A stretch of 64,000 bases of DNA from Coprinopsis marcescibilis (Eukaryota > Basidiomycota > Agaricomycetes > Agaricales > Psathyrellaceae): the NCBI GenBank assembly GCA_004369085.1, contig ML210182.1, forward strand, positions 1-64,000. The letters are read 5' to 3'. The translations under genes and the position numbers were made by a program. This document shows, piece by piece, positions 1 to 11,732 of this stretch (position 1 is the first letter of the stretch; each line of letters opens with the position of its first letter). A model generated the notes under the pieces. It searched no databases, was not told the origin of the DNA, and saw only the letters and a list, made by a program, of their open reading frames with translations.

Positions 1-3000
1 TGTTCTTGGAATCCATTGCGCATTTGCTTAGATGGAACACGCACTGTCCACATCCAAGAGATATCAACGTGGGCCAGCGATTTTGCGCATAGCGACATGA
101 CACTCCCAGCTTCAGCTACAGTTGGATCGGCCGCCCGCGTCATGCTTGTTGGAGGACCAGCCGGGAGCGGAAAATCTGCGTTGGCGCATACGATCTGCAA
201 GGATATGGACGAGAAGGGTATCCTTGTTTCGTCATTCTTCTTCAGCCAAATGGGTCAGAATCTCACCTCTGAAGACTTCATGGCCGCCTTCATCCGTGGA
301 CTAAGCGGAACCAACCACCAGATCAGGCACCGCATTGGGGAAATCCTCCTTGAGAAGCCTACGATGGCTTCCGCGTCAGCAATTACACAATTCCAGGGCT
401 TGGTCCTTCCTGTCCTCCACCTCCTCCCCGCAGATCGCACCTTCGTCGTCGGAATCGACGCTCTCGACGAACAGACAGACGACGTGATTCTAGATTTCCT
501 GTCGGACTACGTGCCCCAGCTCCCGGCTACCTTCAAGTTTGTCCTCACCACACGGCCTGATCCACGAGTGATGCGCCGCCTCGAAAAGCAATCCCACATC
601 CACATCTTCTCCCGCTCATTGACTGGTAGCTCCAGTCAAGAAGACCTCAAGAGATACGCCCTTTCCCGACTATCCAAGACGGAGTACCACGACAAGATAT
701 CTGAAGAGCTTCTGGACGAGTTCGTATCCAAAGCGGAGGGCCTGTTTCTGTGGGCAGAAACGGTCCTCAACCACATCGACAATTCCTACGATCCTCCTGC
801 TGAGCTCGCCGACATTCTTAAAGGGGCCAGCAGACACTGGATGGAGGCGGAAGGGGCCACCAAAAAGCTCGAATCACTTTACGAGCACATTCTATCCAAG
901 TTGGAGTGGACAGATGCTCGATTCGTCGAGAAGTACACCGTGATTATGGGGGCGCTCGTTACGCTCATGGAGCCGATGTCCGCAAGTGGGCTGGCCAATC
1001 TCTACTCGCCTGACGGGATCAGCGAAGCCGACATTCACAGGATATGCACATACATACGGCCTTTGCTGCAAGATTACTCTCGGGAAAGCCCTCGGAAGGT
1101 TATTTGCCTTCTCCATCTTTCTGTCAAGGAGTTCCTCGGTAAGCGTGCAACACCGCCCTACCTCCTGGATTACGACCTCCACCACTTTGCCTTGTCGCGA
1201 CTCTCGCTTATCACCATCAAGAAGCACCTTCATCCGCAAGAGGTCCCCAGCCTCAAATTTACCGAAGGAGAATGGGTTTGGGACTTGGATGGGGTAAAGC
1301 CAACTATTCCAGTCCTTCCAAAAGAGGATATACTCGAACACCTGTGGTACGCCTGTCGATATTTTGGCAAGCACGAGCTCTCCATTATACGAGATCATTT
1401 GGATGACCGCCACGCGACTCTCCTCTATGAAACGGTGGTCAAGGACTCTCAATTCATTGTCGAAGTTTGCTCCTCTATAGGTGGTGTGACAGACATCGTT
1501 TCTCTGCGAAACAAGGCTCAGGTTAGACGAAACTCCTGATGCTTCATACAATTGATACTGAAGTTCACTTCAGAAGCTTGTTAAAGAATCCTGCGATCCA
1601 TCCAGTGTTCGGAAGACGGCACAAACTTATTTTGCCGTAGCCAGATGCATGTACCCTCAAGAAGCGTCCCTCGTCCTTGTGGAGGAAGCAATCCGCATCT
1701 ACCGCCCATTTGCGACCAAGCCCACCGACTCATCGATGGAATTCGAATTTGCCATGTACCTGTGCTGGTTTGGCATGCTGCTCTCCGATCGCCGTCGATC
1801 AATCTCGGGAGGGCTTAGCCTTCAAGCTATGGAAGAAGCCCTGACCATTACCCATCGCCTGGTCACAGGATTCCAAACCACCCCTGATGCGGCTTTAGGG
1901 TCTCTACTTCTGCTAGAAAGTCTCATCTTGTCAAAGTTGAGTCGGTATGAAGACTCTCTTCAGGTGGACATCAACTCCGTCGAGCTCTTTCGTCGATTGG
2001 AGGCTGCTCAGCCAACCAAGTTTGGGGGCAAGCTTGCGAGAGTTTTGCATAATACTGCAGACAATCTTATATTTCGTGGAAGTCACAAACAAGCAACCCC
2101 ATACATAGTGGAAGCAATCAAACTTCGACGTTCATTGGCCAGAGACGACCCAGACAAGTACGAAGTACCACTCTCGGAATCTCTCCTCAAATATGTGGTT
2201 TCCCTCATTCAGAGCGGCAAGGCACCCGATGCGCTCGAGTTCGGAGAGGAAGCTCTGGCAATACGACGTCGCCTCGCAGTCAGCAACCCGTCCCAGTTCG
2301 ATGCCCATCTCCCTGCAGCCCTTGTGCGGGTTGCTTGGATCCTAAGGGAGTGTGGCAGGCATGATGATGCCATACACATCTCTGCAGAGTCGGTACAGGT
2401 CTGCCGTCGCCTCGCGAAACACGATTCCGCAGCTTACGAGGAACTCCTGGCCGCAAGCCTCCATTCCCACGCTCTTTGTTTGTCAATGACGGAGGCGACT
2501 TGGATCGACGGCGTCCAAGTGGCTCACGAAGCTGTCGACTTACGGCGACGACTTGCGCTTGAAGACCGGGGGCGCTTCAGTGATGGGCTGGCTGAATCAT
2601 TATTCAACCTGGCGTACGACTTAGATCAGTGTGGCCGTAGCAGCGACGCTGTTCCCTTTGCCTTGGAGTCAGTGGAAATCCGCCGTTTCCTGGCGGAGAA
2701 AAACCTCAAAGCACACGAACCATCATTGGCCACATCACTCCATTACTATGCGCTTTATTTATCCAAGTCAGCTGCGACTTTGGAGGACTCAATCCAATTT
2801 GGTCAAGAAGCTGTTTCAATACGGCGCCAACTCGCACAGGATAATCCACAGAATTTCAGAGAGGATCTGGCTCAGTCATTACTCAACTTGGCCTGGGACT
2901 TGGACAGCTGTAACCGAACTAGTGAAGCTGTGCCAATCTCTTTGGAGTATGTCCGCATCCGTCGTCAGTTGGCAGAATTGGATCCTTCAACAAATGAACC

Positions 3001-4605
3001 TCTGCTGGCAAGCTCGCTTCATTTTCATGCTCTTTATCTATCCAAGACATCTGGGACTTTGGAAGATTCCATCGAATACGGCCGAAACGCTGTTGCTATT
3101 CGACGTCGCTTAGCAGCAGATAATCCGGACGACAACGACATAGAGCTGGCGCGATCCCTTCGCAACTTGGCTTTAGCGCTCCACAAGTGTAATCGAAACA
3201 TCGATGCCATCCCCTTTGCCTCAGAGTCGCTGGAAATCTATCGCCAGTTGGCAGGAGAAAATCCCGAAACACACAATCCATCACTTGCCGACTCTCTACA
3301 TTCCTACGCGGTCTATCTATCAAAGTCATCTACCACTTTGAAGGATTCTATTCCGCCTGCTCGGGAGGCAGTAGTGATGCGACGCTTGCTAGCTTCTGAT
3401 CAGCCACAGCTGTTCGGTAGAGCTCTTGCCCGATCTCTCATCAACCTAGCGTTGACTCTCGTAGAATGCGGCCAACACCTCGACGCAGCTCCGCTTGCTT
3501 TGGAGTCTGTAGAAATTCGTCGCGCTTTGGCGAGTGAGGATCCTACGGAACACGAGGCGTCATTGGCGGAGTCGCTCCATGTCTATGCGTTCTCTCAATC
3601 CCAATCACCCCAAACTTTGCCAAATTCAATCCCATCTGCGAAAGAAGCAGTGGACATCCGGCGTCGGCTGGCTTTGGCAAATCCAAACGAATTCGAGGAG
3701 AAATTTGTGCTGTCTCTCAGCAACCTGGCCATATTCTTGTCCAACAGCGATCAAGACAGAGAAGCCATTCCAATTTTCAGAGAACTGGTTGGTATCAAAC
3801 GTGGGCTGGTGCAGAAGGATCCAACAGACGAGCCGTTGCATGACCTTGCCAACAACCTCCATAATTACTCAATTTGTCTCCTTTTGTCCGGTAACACAGA
3901 GGCCTCAATCCAACCGATGGAGGAATCAGTGGGGATTTTGCGTCGATTGGTGTCCCGAAATCCATCTGGCTTCGAGCCAGTCCTGGCATATACCTTGTTC
4001 AGCCTTTCCGGCAATCTTAGCGAGTGTAGCCGTTTTATAGACGGCGCATCTGCTTCCCAGGAAGCTGTGGATATGTATCGACGTCTTGTGGAGAAGGATC
4101 AAGCCACTTACGAACCCAATCTTGGACTCTCACTCATCAACCTCGCGTGGTGCCTCGCTCATCACCCAGGTCACGAGAGAGCGAAGCTCTCGTCTCTGCG
4201 GAGGAGTCACTCACTATCCATCGTCGAACAGCGCTTGCAGACCAAACCAAATTCAAGGATGGCTTGCTGATGGCCCTTGGCATGGTGGCGTTCTGCCTCA
4301 ACATTTCTGAACGCTATCAAGACTCCCTTCCAGTCATTATTGATGGACTTGCCACCCACCCTCAAGCAGCTCAAGAAATGACCCCACGCCTGCTTGACCG
4401 ACAATTTGGTGGCCTTCGCAAGGCACACGCCGAGTCGCTGATTGGCCTGGGGAGAGAAAAAGAAGCTATAACCCCGCTTCAGGAGGCTATCATTATTTAC
4501 CGAAGGTTGTTGGATGGAGCACCCATGAGCCGTCTTTACGGCCAGGAACTACAAAAATGCACTCAGATTCTCAAGAGGATCTCTGGAAACATGGCATCAG
4601 TCTGA
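1..4605 (+). CDS. NACHT-TPR (NLR-like STAND) protein, 5' partial
   Basis: Predicted cytosolic STAND ATPase of the NLR-like class common in Agaricomycetes, thought to act in non-self recognition. The frame is open to base 1, so the N-terminus lies outside the window. Exon 1..1521 encodes the NACHT domain: Walker A GGPAGSGKSALA near nt 150-185 and a Walker-B-like VVGIDALDE near nt 445-470. A 52-nt intron (1522..1573) joins it in frame to exon 1574 onward, which encodes tandem TPR-like units with the recurrent ending IRRxLA. The two parts look like separate frames, but the splice joins them cleanly. Near 4174-4186 the frame shifts from the +2 to the +1 frame without a plausible intron. The TPR pattern then continues (SAEESLTIHRR) to a stop at 4605; without the shift translation would end at 4270. 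This is a real frameshift, a sequencing error or a decaying allele. The family call is firm; intactness is uncertain. Confidence 0.82.
2438..3830 (+). repeat. 279-nt higher-order TPR repeat
   Basis: Equivalent codons of the alternating A-type unit (SLHxxALYLSK...TLEDSI) fall at 2438, 2717, 2996, 3275 and 3554, an exact 279-nt (93-codon) spacing, with a weaker sixth position at 3830. Each period holds two TPR-like units: the A type, and a B type resembling NLAWDLDxCNR. The DNA of the copies has diverged, so this is a protein-level repeat. Confidence 0.8.
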
Positions 4606-4788
4606 TATTGTGTATTTGTTTAATCACGGATGTTGGCCTCCAGGCTCGTACTCTACTCAGACAAACGACCTGATTTTACATGTTTGCCTTCACATAAAAT
4701 GACCATGATAAACGGAAAGTTTGAACATTTTCAAAAATAATAAAAGGTGCGCAAACGAAGCCGACCTTACATATTTGAGCGGAGCCTT

Positions 4789-4869
4789 AGGCCTTGCCAG
4801 GACTCGAACCTGGGTTTCAAGAACTTGAATAATCAGAATCTTGAGTGATAACCTCTACACTACAAAGCC
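4789..4869 (-). tRNA. tRNA-Gln (anticodon CUG) with a short intron
   Basis: On the minus strand the 7-bp acceptor stem is GGCTTTG/CAAGGCC with one G-U pair, followed by the D-arm GTGTAGAGGTTATCAC and T-arm CCAGG-TTCGAGT-CCTGG. The discriminator base is U, as in yeast tRNA-Gln. The anticodon stem CAAGA/TCTTG closes over TTCTGA, so the anticodon reads CTG (Gln). About 9 extra bases (TTATTCAAG) sit after position 37, the canonical place for a nuclear tRNA intron. Without it the length is about 72 nt. The exact intron boundaries are inferred from the stems. Confidence 0.88.
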
Positions 4870-5207
4870 GTTGATGGAGCAATTATTACGTTACCACGCA
4901 GTCTCCCGTTCCCTGTCTCTTGTCTCTGGCGATCATAGCGATTTATATGACAACCCGGACGCTGAGGCATGAAGTCCACGGGCAGGATAATGGATTCCAT
5001 TGCTGGAGTGACGAGTCAGGCTGGCCTATTCGTGCTTGTGGGAATTGATAGGTTTCGGCATCGCGGCGCTCGCCCACTGCTCGCTCCCGCTTTCAGGCTC
5101 CGCCGTGCGACGCGGCGGCGGCGGTTAAGGAGGCCACAGAACAAAGCCCAATGGATGATTCAGAATTGAATCAGGTCTTCGATGCTGTATCCAGCACCAC
5201 ACTCTGA

Positions 5208-6873
5208 ATGGCTCGAAGGACTCGTTTTCTGGCTATAGCAGCTGTTCTTACCTTGGTTCTTTTCGTCCTCTTTCCCCATTACAAACATGCATGGACGCCG
5301 ACACCCATCACGTCAAAACCCGACGGCGAGACTACCGAAACCGGACCACTGCCTGGTAGCCCAGTAAACATGAATCAGGCTGAAGACTTAGGCACGACGT
5401 CAGACTCATATGGAAAACTTTGTGAAGAAAATAACTGTTTCAGGGGTTCTTGGAAACAGAGAGAACCGCCACTTGTCAACCTCGAAGATGTCAAACCGTG
5501 GACAGGCTGTCCAGCTGCTTCAAAGACGGGTGGGAGTGAGACAGATGTAGAACAAGGGAAATCCAGCGCCAGCAGGTTGTTGGATATCGTGAATTGGAAA
5601 TGGGAACCTACACATAGTTCTTTAGAGGAATGGAATCCTGAAGCTTTTGTGGTCCGGCTTTTGAAAAGTCCAGGTGGGCTGGTATTTCTCGGAGGTACGC
5701 CAAAGTATCAATATGATGTGTGTGACTAGTCCTAATTATATGATTCTGGTAGACGAAAACACCAGGGACCACTTTACAGCGCTTCTTGGAAACCTGAACC
5801 ATAGTAGAATCTCTTTCGACGTTGATCTCAATACGCCTCTACGCTTTAAGACCCAACATGTGCAACAGTATACTCTCTCACCCAGCGATCCGTCGACAGA
5901 GCGACTTCGTCTAGCAGCCGACGTTCCGGTATCCAGGTTGGAACGTCCGATTTTAACGTTAATCCAGGACAGTTTGCTTGTCAATGAAGCGGAACTGCAA
6001 ACAATCTCTCAGAGGGTCGGTAAGGCAGAAGATCATGGGTGGACCAGGGAGCTACCCAGTGTCCATGGCTGGCCTTCACTTGTCGAGGATCTGGCTGCTA
6101 CACGGAATGAGGAGCGCGAGACAGTGACCGAAGATACCATTGTAATTATCAACACAGGGATTCACGTATGTTCCATCTCTCCTTCCTTGCAATTGAGATC
6201 TGATCCAAATCCCATCATCAGTGGTCCCGCCATCAGCTAACACTGCTCAAGGCTCGCAACAATCCAGCCGACGAGCAAGCATACCTGACGGAGGCGTATC
6301 GACAGATGGTTCGCGTTGTCAGTGAACAGCTTAAAGTCAATCCACGCGTCTTCATCTATTATCGGGCCACAACACCCGGGCACCCCAAGTGTTACATACA
6401 CTCCTCTCCCTACAAGACACCTGGAGCTGCGCAAGCCTTGGAGAAGAACGTGGTCAGCCGGCTGCTCCAAGGAGTAGCTACAGAAGCCGAACGCCAGCAG
6501 AAACGCAAGTGGGATTGGGATTTGTTCCCAGTCCATAACGAGGTGTGGCGACGGGCGATCATTCGGCTAGAACATGAACGCAAGATGCTGTTTGCGAAGC
6601 CATTCCCGCTGCAGAGACTATATGCTAAGTGGCATTATCTGGATATATGGAGTCAGGCCTTGCAGCGCCCTGATGCGCATTATGACCCTTCCCAAGATTG
6701 CTTACGCTGTGAGCAAAAAGCTGTTTCGACGCTTCCAATATTTCTGACGAGGTTTTGTTATAGGGTGTTCACCAGTTTTATTTGATCAATGGACTCGCCA
6801 TCTTCACCATATACTGCAGATGAAGCACAGAGAAGCGGCTCACAGATTACGAACTGACGATCTATTTAATTAA
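5208..6873 (+). CDS. Type II membrane PC-esterase/CAS1-like (SGNH) protein, probably non-catalytic
   Basis: Four exons: 5208..5694, 5753..6165, 6222..6708, 6764..6873. The protein starts MARRTRFLAIAAVL with one N-terminal membrane segment (about residues 6-24). A variable stem and a PC-esterase-like lumenal domain follow, with blocks around LVFLGDENTRDHF, NTGIHW and DCLRWC. Homologues of this fold (plant TBL and fungal Cas1-type acyltransferases) act on glycans in the Golgi, using Ser of a GDS motif and Asp/His of a DxxH motif. Here the first motif reads GDE and the last reads DCLR, so both the serine and the histidine appear replaced. The splice that builds GDE (GGA G|AC GAA) is the only in-frame join I found. 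A pseudo-enzyme or divergent binding protein is inferred. The substrate is unknown. Confidence 0.72.
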
Positions 6874-7144
6874 ATTTACGATATGCTCGTATAAATCAAG
6901 AGCTGACGTCCGAAGGAATGGTTAGATCACGTTTCTCCTCGAACTCTGAATAGAATTACGATACCTTTATATGTTTTGGTGCGTCATCCTTTAGTGCCAA
7001 TGTAACTTGCGGCAAGGCTGAATCAGGGTTTTTCAGCTCCTAATGTCAACTCCTGTGTCAAACCACCCAAAGCTCCAGTCCACTTAGTGACCACTGTAAC
7101 GGTCTCACCATTCCTATGTCTGCGGGTCCAACTCGAGGTGTTCA

Positions 7145-9193
7145 ATGGCCCAACGATACATTGGTGAACGGACTCCCTCTTGGATGACATTTAGGCAATG
7201 CTACTCTGCGCTTCTGGTACACCTATCATTCACTCTTACATTATTCTTTTCTCCTTGCTCGTCCGCACCACCAAACCTCGCTCCTATTCGCCGACTCTCA
7301 ACGTTAAATGAAGACCGCAGGAATGGAACCAGTATACCACCGCACCAAAGCACTTTGTTGAATGGGAGGAACCAATGGATTGGGATTAGGAATGACGAGG
7401 ACCTGGTGCCAGTTTTATTGATTCCTCCTTCCAGAGAGACACCCCCACAGACCACATCGCTCACTTCCTTGCAAACTTTCAATACAAGTACATCCCCATT
7501 GGAAGCTCCGACCCTCCTGAGCACGTCTACGGTCATCTCGTGGTCCTTTCTTCCACCAACTACCGTGACTGTTCCGCTCCTGATCCCACCAGAGACACAG
7601 ACTATAACCGAAATTTTGACCCACGTATCAACCATTCTGATCACGCCCGTACCCCCAACACCATTACCACAATCTTCTTCGGGTCTTTCTTCCAGTTCCA
7701 GGACGTACCCTGCTCCAGGGAGCACATGGTCACGCCCTAGTCCAAGCCCTGCACAACCAATCACCAACGACAAACTCCCCCCACTGACAGGAAAACATGT
7801 GTGGACGCAACCTACAAACCTGAAAGACCTCACCCCATTCAATGTTACGTCATTTCCTGGAGGCAAGAACAACCTCAAATTCATCACCGGTGTCCCATCG
7901 ATGATCTCTACCTTTGGTGGAACCGCATCCTCGCCCTCCAAACCAGGTTCCAAGCATGGAAACTCCGGGGTGAACGCGAAAGATGCCTTCCCTCCTCCCC
8001 TGCTATCCGTAGCATCCTCATCGACTAATCCATTAGCGACCTGGCACGCAGACGAAGTCTCCCTCCAGTTGTTCTATCCGAAAGGAAGCATAAACCCTGC
8101 ACAAAAGCCGCAAGGAGGGATAGAGTTCTACGCCTCTCCTCTGCCTTTATCAGCCCTCCCATCACTTCCAATGCAAGGAGACACGAGGGAGAGCCCTTTA
8201 GGGACACCAGCAACGAACGTCACACTCCGCTACAGCGTCTTCTTCCCGAAAGACTTTGACTGGGTCCTAGCTGGCAAGCTCCCAGGCCTGTATGGTGGCC
8301 ACACCGGGTGTTCAGGCGGAAACGCTGCCCTCGACTGTTTCAGTACGCGGTTGATGTGGCGAAAAGACGGGTTGGGGGAATTGTACCTCGTACGTTACGT
8401 GCACTCTCTGCGTTCAGCATCCTGTGCTTAGTATTGACATCAAACGCCTCCGTCTAGTATGCAGCGAAAGACAAACAAACGGATGCTCTATGTGACGCTC
8501 CTACATCCGTCTGCGACGCAGCGTACGGGTTCAGCGTCGGACGGGGGAGCTTTGCCTGGTCGGCGGGTGCATGGACGACGGTAGAGCAGACCGTCGTGCT
8601 CAACACTCCTGGAAAGCAGGACGGATGGTTTAGCCTGGACGTGAACGGGAAGAGGGTCATTCACGTTGGTGGAGTCTTTTACAGAGATGTACTTTGGCCA
8701 ACGGCCAAGGGACCCAAGACGAGCACAAAGACCCCGCCGAACTTGCCAACCAAACCCCAGGAAACACCGACCCCTACAACCCAGGTCAATCCTGATCCTA
8801 ATAATACGCCCGCGCCGACGTCTCCCCCGGATGACGACCCCCTTGGTGATATCCTTGGGCCACTGTTGAGTGAGATTGGAAAATTGTTTAGGAGGGGCGA
8901 GCCGACTGTAAGCTTTGTCCCCTTGCCGTCCGAGTCAAACGAACCCGCAGAAGCTGCGGTCGTCCGCGTCACGAACCAGTTTGCAACGGCACAGAGGCAA
9001 GGCGAGTCCATCGGATTCATTGGGATTTTCTTCAGGTGCGTCCGCCGATGCGCCTCTAGTGCGCTCTCAGACTCGTCCTTGCTCATTCGTTCCGCTCCCA
9101 AGCACGTTTTTTGGGGGCCACGACGAGAAATATGCAACGCCTCGCGACCAATACGTGTGGTTTAAGGATTTCGCGTTGGCTGTGAATGGATAG
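7145..9193 (+). CDS. Secreted polysaccharide lyase, family PL14-like
   Basis: Three exons: 7145..8389, 8458..9035, 9103..9193. Translation may start at 7145 or at the ATG at 7184; the second gives a cleaner signal peptide (MTFRQCYSALLVHLS...). A Ser/Thr/Pro-rich segment of about 250 residues comes first. The lyase domain follows, with the blocks VSLQLFYPKGS, RYSVFFPKDFDW, GKLPGLYGG and, at the C-terminus, FFSTFFGGHD and DQYVWFKDF, typical of PL14. PL14 enzymes cleave uronic-acid polysaccharides (alginate, glucuronan) by beta-elimination; the substrate cannot be set from sequence alone. A Pro/Thr-rich insertion of roughly 95 residues (nt 8690-9000) interrupts the domain before its last strands. 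The second splice joins AG|C, restoring FFSTFF. An extracellular role in polysaccharide breakdown is inferred. Confidence 0.83.
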
Positions 9194-9428
9194 GCGTATA
9201 CTGGGGTATAGCGAGCCCAAGAAGGATGTCGAAGGTAGATGTCAGCGCATACACACATCGTTAATAAGATTATACAATAAATACAGGGTGAATATGATCC
9301 TTTAGTTGGTTCCGGGGGTATTAAGCAACGCTTGCTATATCCTATGGCTGATCCGAGTCCCCTATCCCTTTTTTGAGTCGCCTGGCAGTGTACACACACC
9401 GCGGGGCCAATAGGAGCCAAGACCAACG

Positions 9429-11433
9429 CTAGCTAAGACTCCTTGTTTTGATCTTCGCTCCCATCGCAGACACGATTTCGAAGCACAGGACGAGGAGAAG
9501 TTGGCCGATAAGGTCCATAAGAGCTGAATGCACCGGAAGTGCGTACACGTCTGGGTCCCTGCCCTTAGCCCATAGCCAGTTTGTAAGCCAGCGTGCGATG
9601 ACGAGGGATGCGAAGACCTATCGACGCAGAGTACATATTGGTCAGCTGGATAACACAGTCGTATTTAAAGAAGATGAACTCACGGCGAAACAGAAGAATA
9701 GAATCGAAAATACCACGAAGAGAAGTGGCATGTCTAGCCATCCTAGTCCACTGAGTATCCCGAGGAAAACTATTTCGACGGGGATGGTTATGGCAAGGAG
9801 GGTGAACATTGCGAGGCGGGGACTAGTCTCTAGGATGCGGATACTTGCGGATGGTGTGGGGTGTGTGATGGCGAATTTGGCTGCATGGAGGGAAGTCGAG
9901 AGTCGAGAGACGAAGATTGAACCTGTAGCGCCAGGAAGACCTGAGTACAAAGTTCAATTTAGTTCGGGCCAGATATGAGGAGGCGAGCTGAAGGAATGAC
10001 GCACCACTAATAACAACCGCAAGGACAGCAAAGCCTTCATATTTGCTGACAAAAACGTCAAGGACTATCCCTGTTGCGCTGCTGATGATCATTGCGCCAA
10101 ACAGTGATGACCAGCCATCAAGGATGAGAGGTCGCACATGGGGGTTGCGGAGCGTGTAGACCAAACAGAATACTGCGATGACAACGACTGCAATGCCGAG
10201 GATGAACGGGAAAGGCGTGTGGAGAAGTGGTATAAGGAGCGTCGACACTAGCCCGATCATACAAAGTGTCAGGAGGTCACCCAGGCAAGAGGCAACGGCC
10301 GGTGCAATGTTGTCTGGATAGGTGATGGGCGGGCTGCGTTACTACGAGTATAACATTTGTACAACTTTGAGACGTACCGGGATCAAGGTTGAACCTGCGA
10401 CAGGCGAGGATGAGGAAACACATAAATGAGGCCAGGATTAGACCCGACAGGAAGGCGGATGTCATTGCGGTTGTAGTGACCATTAGGATACTGTCTGGCC
10501 GCGTTAGTGAGCTGTTTTATACGGAGAGGAATACACACGTTGCGAGCCCAGTGTTTGCGTGATGCGCCTCGAGTGGGATGTGAGGTATTGGCTTTCTAGG
10601 GTCTATGTGTTCTATTAGAGAGCGCATGGCGAGGGCTGGCATAGTTGAATTTGTTGAGGGTATTCCAATAGTTGGTGGGAGCGTTGGTCTCGGTAGGAGT
10701 TGTCCGAGAGCAAGGCTTATGCAGGCGGCTATGAAGGACACAGATATTGCTTGGAGTTGTAGCAAAGTCCAGTTGCCTAAAATCATTTGTCGTCGGACGG
10801 CCGGGTCGTCGAGTTCGCCAATGTTGGCCGCGGTGGATAGGCGCGCAGAAAGGTTCATTTCAAGGTTTCCTTGCAGGTTAAGCACTGCAGGGATGATCAT
10901 TATGAGTTGATCCACCTCGCGCATTGCTCGCCAGCGCTGGATGTCCAATTCCGTAGTCAGCGCAGTCCATGGTCACGGCTATGCGACACGGTTACTACTC
11001 ACCGCAACTTGGTCCAACAGCTTTCCAGAAAAGAGCAAACTAATTGTCGTCAGGAGAAGCGTCGGTGCACTCTGGTTCGAGCATGAGAAACAAAGTTCGT
11101 CGCGACAAATCGGTGTCGTACCTCTATGACAATACCTCTCACTCGCGGCCAGGTATCCCTCACCCGTTGAAGCCTGGATCCTGAGTGCGCTGGCGGGAAG
11201 TAGTGCACTGTTCGCTGCCTGGTACTCGAGAGCAGAGCACGTTCGCCTTCATTGTTGTCTAGGTCATCGTCCGACTCGTCTTCGTCCTCCACTCGTGGTT
11301 GCCTAGTGTTATTGGCCGCGACCGGGATTTCTGAGGACTTCATCGGTGGTACCGCCCGGTCCTCGACATCGTCCATCTCAATCAGCTCGACATCGCTCTC
11401 GACAGCGGCCTTCCCTGGAGAGTTGCCATTCAT
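9429..11433 (-). CDS. SLC41/MgtE-family divalent cation (Mg2+) transporter
   Basis: Seven exons on the minus strand: 11433..11122, 11071..11003, 10936..10539, 10490..10378, 10313..10005, 9940..9684, 9617..9429. Together they give a 548-residue protein with all phases consistent. The cytosolic N-terminus is acidic (about residues 8-80). Two MgtE-like half domains follow: the first carries LQGNLEMNLSARLSTAA, the second SGLPGATGSIFVSRLSTS. Many hydrophobic helices surround them, and the end resembles the SLC41 C-terminus (DPDVYALPVHSALMDLIG). Members move Mg2+ or other divalent cations across plasma or organelle membranes. Introns are 48-66 nt. The gene converges with the PL14 gene, with about 235 nt between stop codons. 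Confidence 0.9.
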
Positions 11434-11732
11434 AACCAGGACTTAGAAAGCAGTAGGTCCAGTGGGGATTCGAGGAGAAGAGGTTACTAAATAGGCGTGG
11501 AAAAAGTGTTGTGCTGGACCTACATTGACTAATCGGGAAGGAGTACTCGTGATCAATTACCGTACGGTCACCAAAGCTTGACCAAACCTTCTTGTTTCCT
11601 GTCTACCACAATCCAAGTGACAACTCTCGATATTACTCCTTCTCCTTCTGTCCGGGAGCTTCTTTCAAGCAGTAAACGGAACTGGGTCGAAGAAACTAGC
11701 CAAAGTTGGCCACGACAGCGTCGACGACGGCA

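Noticed and set aside
892..1551. 219-codon minus-strand frame opposite the NACHT domain
   Set aside because: Antisense shadow of a well-supported coding exon, with no family resemblance.
7201..7953. 250-codon minus-strand frame opposite the PL14 gene
   Set aside because: It mirrors the Pro/Ser/Thr-rich plus-strand coding region; Val/Gly-rich composition is the expected reverse complement.
7145..9193. PL14, AA9 and MFS genes as a polysaccharide-use cluster
   Set aside because: They are 40-55 kb apart, separated by many housekeeping genes.
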